Shown: positions 1-4,256 of the stretch, in pieces
How the letters are laid out: the number at the start of each line of letters is the position of its first letter
Numbering within the stretch: the first letter of the stretch is position 1
Notes under the pieces: generated by a model
Databases searched by the model: none
Seen by the model: the letters and a program-made list of their open reading frames with translations, nothing else
Told to the model about the DNA's origin: nothing
Assembly: GCA_003524745.1 (NCBI GenBank)
Contig: DQGN01000040.1
Coordinates: 1 to 5,583 of the forward strand
Direction of reading: 5' to 3'
DNA length: 5,583 nt
Origin: Patescibacteria group bacterium
Lineage (GTDB): Bacteria; Patescibacteriota; Kazan-3B-28; UBA10110
Made by a program: the position numbers and the translations under genes

Positions 1-82
1 CCCCCCGCAAAAATCACCGCATACAAATCGTTCATTCTGGGTTACATTTAGTATGTTTAGTTTACTCGTTGCCACCCTTTCT

Positions 83-300
83 GTCATCCCAGACCGGCTC
101 GCCGAAGGCAAAGTCAGGATCCGGGATCCCTGCCTACCGGCAGGCAGGCAAACAAGAACAGAAACAGAAAAAATGTTTTTGTTTATTTTTTGTCTAGATC
201 CCCAATGCCCGCCTTGCCGCGAGGCAGGTCGGAACGCTTCGCTCCTGCCTGCTGGTTTACCTGCCGTAGGTATGGTAGGCAGGTCCGGCTTGAGGATGAC
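83..300. repeat. Compound palindromic repeat (MITE-like) with GTCATCC/GGATGAC ends
   Basis: This gene-free stretch is almost entirely inverted-repeat structure. The ends are imperfect inverted repeats: GTCATCC followed by CAGACCGG on the left (83-97), and CCGGCTTGAGGATGAC on the right (285-300). Inside are hairpins built from one module: CCTGCC 129-134 with GGCAGG 139-144; AGGCAGG 222-228 with CCTGCCT 244-250; ACCTGCC 259-265 with GGCAGGT 278-284. The middle (about 151-193) is an A-rich arm meeting a T-rich arm. Positions 1-82 upstream hold nothing I can assign except one CATTCTGG (33-40) matching the repeat found near 5381-5482. Several bacterial genomes carry dispersed non-coding elements of this kind. 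Calling it a mobile element is inference, since no target-site duplication or second full copy is visible here. Confidence 0.6.
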
Positions 301-317
301 GAGAAAGAATGTAAAAT
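290..317 (+). promoter_or_regulatory. Possible thpR promoter at the edge of the repeat
   Basis: A TTGAGG box (290-295) is followed after 16 bases by TAAAAT (312-317). It would start transcription about at the ATG at 324, giving a nearly leaderless mRNA. This fits the lack of a Shine-Dalgarno sequence before that ATG. The -35 box lies inside the right end of the repeat element. Boxes this short occur by chance, so the call is weak. Confidence 0.35.
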
Positions 318-323
318 AGCAGT

Positions 324-881
324 ATGAAACAACGATTGTTTGTGGCAATTAACTTAGACGATACTACCACTCTATCTGTGGGTAAAATTATAGCTAAATT
401 ACCCGATCTCCCAGCATTACGTAAAACCAAATTAGACAATTTGCATTTAACTTTGCAATTCTTAGGCGATACGGAAGAAAATTTAATTCCCGAAATCCAA
501 GCTCTGCTTGACAATCTATCCAGTCGCTCCCCCGCCGTAAAGTTAGAATTTACTCAACTGATTGGTTTTCCCTCGTGGCAACAACCGCAGCACCTGCGAC
601 TAAGTGTTAAAAATGATTCACTCAAAGACCTACAAGCCAATTTAGCAAAAAAATTAATCAAAATTGTTCCCACACTAGATGGCAGGACGTTTCAAGCTCA
701 TATTACTTTGGCGCGGGTTAAGTCACTCGATGCTACTACTCTAAATAAAATTAGATTTTTAGATAAAACTATCACTTTGCCCTCAACTATGCCGGCAACC
801 ACTATTGCTTTAATGGCGAGCACCCCTACCCCCGCCGGCTCCGTTTATCAATTGCTGTCGCGACATATGTTGGCGCAATAG
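324..881 (+). CDS. thpR: RNA 2',3'-cyclic phosphodiesterase (2H phosphoesterase, ThpR/LigT family)
   Basis: The 185-residue product has the hallmarks of the 2H phosphoesterase superfamily. The N-terminal MKQRLFVAINLD strand is typical, and two catalytic HxT motifs appear at H41-L-T43 (HLTLQFLG) and H126-I-T128 (HITLARV), in the usual spacing. Length matches bacterial ThpR/LigT, normally 175-190 residues. Family members hydrolyse RNA 2',3'-cyclic phosphate ends to 2'-phosphates in the cytoplasm, and E. coli LigT also makes 2'-5' RNA ligations in vitro. The physiological substrate is not settled for most bacteria. The ATG at 324 was chosen because it begins the conserved first strand, although no Shine-Dalgarno sequence precedes it. 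The gene stands alone. The DNA just past its stop codon is the minus-strand terminator of a convergent unit, so thpR has no clear terminator of its own. Confidence 0.93.
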   Translation: MKQRLFVAINLDDTTTLSVGKIIAKLPDLPALRKTKLDNLHLTLQFLGDTEENLIPEIQALLDNLSSRSPAVKLEFTQLIGFPSWQQPQHLRLSVKNDSLKDLQANLAKKLIKIVPTLDGRTFQAHITLARVKSLDATTLNKIRFLDKTITLPSTMPATTIALMASTPTPAGSVYQLLSRHMLAQ

Positions 882-907
882 AAAAAACCCGGACTTAGGA
901 GTCCGGG
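882..907 (-). terminator. Intrinsic terminator of minus-strand RNA unit 1
   Basis: CCCGGACT (888-895) and AGTCCGGG (900-907) form a perfect 8-bp GC-rich stem with a 4-base loop. On the minus strand it is followed directly by six T (882-887). The plus strand has no T-run after the stem, so the signal is oriented for minus-strand transcription. It begins right next to the thpR stop codon. Confidence 0.85.
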
Positions 908-1078
908 GCAAATGAGATATTGGCTAATGGGTTTGGGCTTTGGTGTGGCTTCGTTGAGAACGGCTTCGTCACGATTTCTCCCATACTCGTATAATTCATC
1001 TGCTCCCCGTTTCAACGCCCCATACATATTCTCGAATAAGGAGGTGCAGCCCAGACTCAAGCCAGATTCTCTCTTTGC
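882..1078 (-). ncRNA. Candidate structured small RNA 1 (rod-like, 6S-like layout)
   Basis: I do not recognise a named family. The evidence is architectural. A minus-strand promoter (1085-1113) predicts a start at G1078, and a strong terminator ends the unit, giving about 197 nt (171 nt before the terminator stem). RNA nt 1-9 (GCAAAGAGA) pair with nt 162-171 (TCTCATTTGC, one bulge). GGCT 16-19 pairs with AGCC 154-157. Nt 23-30 pair with 141-148 with one mismatch. Inside, nt 62-72 (CGTTGAAACGG) pair with 116-127 (one bulged C). The result is a closing rod, a central bubble and a terminal stem, the same general plan as 6S RNA. The bubble's 5' side carries CACCTCCTT, the anti-Shine-Dalgarno sequence of 16S rRNA. 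One reading frame runs through the unit, but it also runs through the terminator without a stop, so I prefer a non-coding RNA. Unit 2 just upstream has the same design. Confidence 0.55.
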
Positions 1079-1084
1079 GAGTTT

Positions 1085-1113
1085 ATGATAGGGTATCTTA
1101 GCGAATTAAGCAA
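1085..1113 (-). promoter_or_regulatory. Promoter of minus-strand RNA unit 1
   Basis: On the minus strand, TTGCTT (1108-1113) and TATCAT (1085-1090) are separated by exactly 17 bases. The predicted start seven bases downstream is G1078, the first base of the closing stem of the candidate RNA. The -35 box lies two bases beyond the T-run of the preceding terminator, so the two units are packed tightly. Confidence 0.55.
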
Positions 1114-1115
1114 TG

Positions 1116-1143
1116 AAAAAACCCGGGTTATGAAACCCGGGTT
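1116..1143 (-). terminator. Intrinsic terminator of minus-strand RNA unit 2
   Basis: AACCCGGGTT occurs twice (1120-1129 and 1134-1143). Because it is its own reverse complement, the copies form a 10-bp stem with a 4-base loop. On the minus strand the stem is followed by a run of T (1116-1119, plus the last stem bases). The plus strand has no T-run after it. Orientation therefore matches the unit starting near 1335. Confidence 0.8.
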
Positions 1144-1335
1144 GCAAATACTTACATCTCTGTGGCTTATTGGGCCTATCGTGATACCGCCACGATGAGA
1201 GATCCCCTCTTCTACGCCGTTGGCTCGAGACCACTACAGCTGTAAAAAACTATAGGAGGATCGGCACATGCGTCAGGATAACCAGAAGTATATCTCTTAC
1301 CCCGGGGCACCTGTCCTGATGGCTTCGGTATTTGC
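1116..1335 (-). ncRNA. Candidate structured small RNA 2, tandem to RNA 1
   Basis: This is a second minus-strand unit of about 220 nt (192 nt before the terminator stem). Its promoter at 1342-1370 predicts a start at G1335. RNA nt 1-8 (GCAAATAC) pair perfectly with nt 185-192 (GTATTTGC), which abut the terminator stem. CATC 15-18 can pair with GATG 178-181. Inside are ATCGTG/CACGAT (nt 140-145 with 153-158) and TCAGGA/TCCTGA (nt 17-22 with 58-63, exclusive with the CATC pairing). It shares with RNA 1 a GCAAA start at the predicted +1, a TTTGC end next to the terminator, a GCCCAA...AGCCA stretch near the 3' end, and a CCTCCT motif (nt 77-82, preceded by GAT). I know no family to which it belongs. 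A 65-codon frame on the opposite strand (1268-1465) has a strong Shine-Dalgarno sequence and is the main rival explanation. Confidence 0.5.
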
Positions 1336-1341
1336 AAAACC

Positions 1342-1370
1342 AATATCTATCTTCCCTATATTTATGTCAA
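1342..1370 (-). promoter_or_regulatory. Promoter of minus-strand RNA unit 2
   Basis: On the minus strand a perfect TTGACA (1365-1370) is followed after 17 bases by GATATT (1342-1347), a four-of-six match to TATAAT. The predicted start is G1335, which begins the 8-bp closing stem of the candidate RNA. It is divergent from the plus-strand promoter at 1404-1432. Confidence 0.5.
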
Positions 1371-1403
1371 TTTCATTGTGTTTTCGGCACAGACATTTGG
1401 CAA

Positions 1404-1432
1404 TTGACAAAGATTTTCAAATGTGTTATAAT
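1404..1432 (+). promoter_or_regulatory. Consensus sigma-70-type promoter with extended -10
   Basis: TTGACA (1404-1409), a 17-base spacer and TATAAT (1427-1432) match the housekeeping consensus at every position. A TG (1424-1425) one base before the -10 adds an extended -10 element. Transcription should start near 1439, leaving a leader of about 49 nt before the ATG at 1488. That leader has no clear Shine-Dalgarno sequence. Confidence 0.85.
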
Positions 1433-1487
1433 AAAGATAAATACACTTCGGGGTCAGATTGCTAGCCAAAATAAACATTAAAAATCA

Positions 1488-2513
1488 ATGATGCATTCAG
1501 TTGGCCACCGCACTAAACAGGCTGTCAAACAGTTCTTAGATCTCATAAAACACGAGATCTTCGCTGTTTTGGCTGTCGCAATTTTATGCTTGGCGGCGGT
1601 AGTGGTCTACGATTATCAAGTGACCAACCCTCGCCCTGGCCAACCCCCTCAATCCGGCTCACCCAGTACTGGTGGTGAAAACCTCCCTACTGATGGATCT
1701 TGGTTGCCGAGTTGGTTAAATTGGGGGATAGATTTTGGTTCATCCCCAAGGGGTTCAGCCAATACAGCTCCGATCCTATTGGCCAGCAGCCAATTGGGCG
1801 ATGTGATTGTCGAAAACCTCTCGACTCTTCAGTTCGGTACTGCTATCAAAGGGCATAATCGCGAGGGGGTAGAAACCTGGACGAACGAAGTTGATGTCCG
1901 CAATCAAGGCAATTATTTGCAAATTAATCGCGATAGCCAAGTCGTCATCGAGCAAATTACTGACGGCAACCACAATGTTTGGGTCAAAGGTAATGGCGTG
2001 ATGACTATTAATGGTATCCCTTTTAATTTCCGCACGCTCAAAGTGTTGAATAAAGTAGTCGGCGTGGAGGAGGGCACATTTGTCATCGACTTTAAAGCCG
2101 GGGCACAAATCTATTCCATCTCTACCTTATCGCCTGATACGGATATTCCGGTGACCACTGAAACGGCAGCCATCCCCACCAAAATAACTATGTTGCCCAG
2201 TCAGGGCACCGTAACTCTTAATAGCCGAGGGGTTGCTAACTTCAAGCCCGTGGTTATCCTGACCGATCAAACTGGCAAACAAATTACCAATACGGCAAAT
2301 ATGCTAGTTTGGTCTTCGAGTGACCCCGATATCGCTACTGTGGACGTGAGCGGATTTATCACCGCTACTAAAGTGGGAGCGGTTACCGTGGTGGCGAATG
2401 TGATCGGTACCGAGCTGACTGCCTCGGTAAACTTGACCGTCAAATCCATCGAACTATCCCCGATCATCGATATCACACCTCCCTCGAATCTCGAAACAGC
2501 TGCCAATAAGTAG
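1488..2513 (+). CDS. Membrane-anchored protein with C-terminal Ig-like Big_2 domain
   Basis: The 341-residue protein has a short basic N-terminus, one hydrophobic segment at about 24-40, and then a Pro/Gly/Ser-rich linker (about 47-70). This suggests an N-terminal anchor with the bulk outside the membrane. Residues about 100-215 are beta-rich with alternating hydrophobic residues (for example NYLQINRDSQVVIEQI and GTFVIDFKAGAQIYSI). They distantly recall FecR-type beta domains, but I cannot assign a family. Residues about 231-318 look like a bacterial Ig-like domain of the Big_2 type: a V-x-W-x-S-S-D-x-x-I-A-T-V core at 274-285, a G-x-I-T-A motif at 289-293, and G-x-V-T-V-x-A following. Such domains usually act as spacers or adhesion modules on the cell surface. 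A second ATG directly follows the first, and neither has a Shine-Dalgarno sequence. Expression probably comes from the strong promoter upstream. The ligand and exact role are unknown. Confidence 0.85.
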   Translation: MMHSVGHRTKQAVKQFLDLIKHEIFAVLAVAILCLAAVVVYDYQVTNPRPGQPPQSGSPSTGGENLPTDGSWLPSWLNWGIDFGSSPRGSANTAPILLASSQLGDVIVENLSTLQFGTAIKGHNREGVETWTNEVDVRNQGNYLQINRDSQVVIEQITDGNHNVWVKGNGVMTINGIPFNFRTLKVLNKVVGVEEGTFVIDFKAGAQIYSISTLSPDTDIPVTTETAAIPTKITMLPSQGTVTLNSRGVANFKPVVILTDQTGKQITNTANMLVWSSSDPDIATVDVSGFITATKVGAVTVVANVIGTELTASVNLTVKSIELSPIIDITPPSNLETAANK

Positions 2514-2533
2514 TTTTTTATTCAACACTAAAC

Positions 2534-2559
2534 CGCCCGATAGCTTTTGGGTGATTTTT
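2534..2559 (+). terminator. Possible weak terminator between the Big_2 and LRR genes
   Basis: CGCCC (2534-2538) can pair with GGGTG (2549-2553; one G-U pair) across a 10-base loop, followed by ATTTTT. The stem is short, so read-through into the LRR gene is plausible. No good promoter was seen between it and that gene. Confidence 0.3.
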
Positions 2560-2576
2560 AATTCATAATAAATTTG

Positions 2577-3467
2577 ATGCCCCTCTTCGAAACCAATTCT
2601 TATCAACCGACTGGAACTAAAAAGCCAAACCCGCCTTGGTTAGTTTTGATATTAGTCTTACTGCTGATAATCTTATTGGTTTGGGCAGCTCGTTGCCAAA
2701 AATTACCGGAATCCAACCAATTGCCAGAATTTAATAACCAAACTGAACCCACCGTCAACGATAATCTTATCAATAATCCCACCACAAATAACCAAACTGG
2801 AAATACGCCAACCCTTTCTTGTCAAACCTCGGCAAATGGTTACACTACCCAACGCAGCCAAGGCTTAGTTCAGTTAGACGAAGCCAGTATGATCAGATTC
2901 TTGACCGCTAAATTAATCGACGGCAATCAAGCCCTTCGGGATATTCAGGGACTAACTTGCTTAGAAAAACTAACCATCTTTAATGATGGGACTAACAATA
3001 TCACCGATCTTGCCCCTCTCTCTAAATTAATTCGCCTGCAAGTCTTGGAGGTAGATGGCACTAATGCCACCGATCCCTCTCCCTTAAATAAACTGACCAA
3101 TCTAAAAAATTTGCTGTTTGCCAATTCCCCTATCACAAATTTAGTTGGCATTAAAAATCTGACTAATCTTACTTCCCTGAATTTATCCGGAGACAACCGG
3201 CTGGCGGATATTTCTGCTTTGCGAAATTTAGTTAAACTCACCTTTCTTGGATTATCTGGGACAAAGATAATTGATTTGTCACCGATCACATCTCTTAAAA
3301 GTCTAAAGACTCTATCTTTAGCAAATACCAACTGGTCTGAACAAGTTTTGGCTGGGGTTAATCCGTTTGCTGATCCTGCCTGGCAAAGCAAATTAGTTTA
3401 TCCGCCGGAAATTGAGGCTCTATTTACCGCCAATCCTACTCTAAGCATTAACTGGCTGTCGTTCTAA
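2577..3467 (+). CDS. Membrane-anchored leucine-rich-repeat protein (internalin-like repeats)
   Basis: Counted from the ATG at 2577, the protein has 296 residues. Residues 1-20 are polar with a KKPNPP end. A very hydrophobic segment (21-38) probably anchors the protein. An Asn/Thr/Pro/Gln-rich linker (about 45-80) leads to a globular part. From about 122 to 255 there are some six repeats of roughly 22 residues with the pattern LxxLxxLxLxxTxIxDLxPLxxL, for example LTSLNLSGDNRLADISALRNL and LTFLGLSGTKIIDLSPITSL. This matches the SDS22/internalin-like LRR class. The C-terminal cap ends in ...TLSINWLSF. LRR domains bind proteins or glycans, so an envelope binding role is likely, but the partner is unknown. 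A TTG just before the ATG is in frame, but ATG is preferred. No Shine-Dalgarno sequence is visible. The gene follows the Big_2 gene by 63 bases in the same direction and may be co-transcribed with it. Confidence 0.88.
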   Translation: MPLFETNSYQPTGTKKPNPPWLVLILVLLLIILLVWAARCQKLPESNQLPEFNNQTEPTVNDNLINNPTTNNQTGNTPTLSCQTSANGYTTQRSQGLVQLDEASMIRFLTAKLIDGNQALRDIQGLTCLEKLTIFNDGTNNITDLAPLSKLIRLQVLEVDGTNATDPSPLNKLTNLKNLLFANSPITNLVGIKNLTNLTSLNLSGDNRLADISALRNLVKLTFLGLSGTKIIDLSPITSLKSLKTLSLANTNWSEQVLAGVNPFADPAWQSKLVYPPEIEALFTANPTLSINWLSF

Positions 3468-3486
3468 ATTAAGAGGTCAGTCAAGA

Positions 3487-3522
3487 TATAAAAAACTCTT
3501 TGTTGTACATAACAAAGAGTTT
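3487..3522 (-). terminator. Intrinsic terminator of the 3554-4138 gene
   Basis: AAACTCTTTGTT (3493-3504) and AACAAAGAGTTT (3511-3522) form a perfect 12-bp stem with a 6-base loop. On the minus strand the stem runs into TTTTTTATA. On the plus strand only three T end the stem before AAAAA, so the better fit is the minus-strand gene. It may also help stop transcription from the convergent LRR gene. Confidence 0.8.
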
Positions 3523-3553
3523 AAAAATCTAAGATACATCAGTTTGATGTGTT

Positions 3554-4138
3554 TTAATTTTTCTGCAACAATATCGCGTGCGTGGTGCCCATAACAAAGG
3601 CATACATACCGGTCGGGCTTGGCGGTATATCATTGAATACCAAATAGATATACTCGCGATCTTCGCGAAGATCAGATCTTGCAGCTAAGCCGGCTGCATT
3701 TTGTTGATCAAGAACATATAGATCGCCTCGGAAACCGCGCTCTTCTATTAGAGGGTAAACCATGGTTGACTGGCACATCTCCCGCAGATCATCTTTCTGT
3801 TGCGACTGGGTTGTCATTGGATCGAAGCGTAATCCATATCTTACAGTATCACCAACTAAATTAAGAAATTGATAATTATCAATTTCATCAATATAACAGA
3901 TTACATCGTAACCCAGCCAACCGCTAATCGTATAAGCTGCCCGGTCAACCTCGGGGTTGTTATCTATCCCGATCCATCCATTGCCTAAATCGAGCCAATT
4001 TAATCCATCGCCGGGTGGGATATCCGGACCGGAATCGGCAAAGACCACTTTGCCATCACAATCAGCCCCTCCTCCCAGAAAATACCCAATGCCCACCAGA
4101 ATAAGGATGAGAACAAAGGGCAAGGCAATCTTAGGCAT
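3554..4138 (-). CDS. Membrane-anchored protein of unknown function
   Basis: I do not recognise this 194-residue protein. Residues 4-21 are strongly hydrophobic after a short MPK start, then GGGADC follows. This suggests a signal anchor or uncleaved signal with the rest outside the membrane. C27 is not in a good lipobox, so a lipoprotein is unlikely. The exposed part is acidic (many Asp and Glu) and aromatic-rich, with only three cysteines (27, 81 and 122). Mixed alpha/beta character is suggested by segments such as DREYIYLVFNDIPPSPTGMYAFVMG near the C-terminus. The ATG at 4138 is preceded by AAAAGGAG (4150-4157) at 11 bases, a strong though slightly distant Shine-Dalgarno sequence. It has its own promoter and terminator, so it looks like a single-gene unit, 118 bases downstream of tgt. 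Its reading frame is free of stops over the whole length and is clearly better than the overlapping opposite-strand frames. Confidence 0.75.
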   Translation of the reverse strand: MPKIALPFVLILILVGIGYFLGGGADCDGKVVFADSGPDIPPGDGLNWLDLGNGWIGIDNNPEVDRAAYTISGWLGYDVICYIDEIDNYQFLNLVGDTVRYGLRFDPMTTQSQQKDDLREMCQSTMVYPLIEERGFRGDLYVLDQQNAAGLAARSDLREDREYIYLVFNDIPPSPTGMYAFVMGTTHAILLQKN

Positions 4139-4149
4139 AAGAAGGTACG

Positions 4150-4157
4150 CTCCTTTT
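4150..4157 (-). promoter_or_regulatory. Shine-Dalgarno sequence of the 3554-4138 gene
   Basis: AAAAGGAG on the minus strand matches the anti-Shine-Dalgarno sequence over seven bases and lies 11 bases before the ATG at 4138. It supports this start and shows that at least some genes here use Shine-Dalgarno initiation, unlike the three plus-strand genes. Confidence 0.6.
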
Positions 4158-4201
4158 CAAGGTTAGTCACAGGATAGTAAAGAACTACGCTGTGCGCCCC
4201 C

Positions 4202-4229
4202 AATATAACAAAAATATCCAGTCTGGCAA
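4202..4229 (-). promoter_or_regulatory. Promoter of the 3554-4138 gene
   Basis: On the minus strand TTGCCA (4224-4229) and TATATT (4202-4207) each match five of six consensus bases and are separated by 16 bases. The predicted start near 4195 leaves a leader of about 57 nt containing the Shine-Dalgarno sequence. No terminator was seen between tgt and this promoter, so read-through from tgt is also possible. Confidence 0.6.
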
Positions 4230-4256
4230 TAGAAAACTTGTGGAATCTGATTATTT

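Noticed and set aside
83..300. CRISPR-like array of short repeats
   Set aside because: The CCTGCC/GGCAGG units are short inverted repeats at irregular spacing, not direct repeats with unique spacers, and no cas gene is near.
53..319. Plus-strand frame of 88 codons at the left end
   Set aside because: It is made of palindromic repeat sequence (CCTGCC/GGCAGG modules), which gives a low-complexity Pro/Gly/Arg-rich product typical of translated repeats.
848..1060. Minus-strand frame of 70 codons over RNA unit 1
   Set aside because: It begins with TTG and lacks a clear ribosome site. It has no stop before the terminator hairpin and runs on into thpR. The RNA folding pattern explains the region better.
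882..1335. RNase P RNA, tmRNA or SRP RNA as identity of the candidate RNAs
   Set aside because: I looked for the RNase P GAGGAAAGUCC-type core, a tRNA-like CCA end with an ALAA-type tag, and the SRP GGAAGCAG-type loop. None is present in the expected context.
1268..1465. Plus-strand frame of 65 codons with AGGAGG eight bases before its ATG
   Set aside because: The Shine-Dalgarno match is excellent, but the product resembles no protein, its 3' half overlaps the consensus promoter at 1404-1432, no good plus-strand promoter precedes it, and it lies antisense to RNA unit 2. It remains the main alternative to RNA unit 2 and would be revived by codon-type conservation.
1776..2108. Minus-strand frame of 110 codons
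   Set aside because: Antisense shadow inside the Big_2 protein gene, without promoter or ribosome site.
2945..3391. Minus-strand frame of 148 codons
   Set aside because: It lies entirely within and antisense to the LRR gene, whose repeat pattern is unmistakable; the open frame is a by-product of the repeated codons.
4000..4203. Minus-strand frame overlapping the start of the 3554-4138 gene
   Set aside because: It is a different frame over the same DNA, ends in the middle of that gene, and uses no ribosome site; the 3554-4138 frame has a proper start, anchor and terminator.
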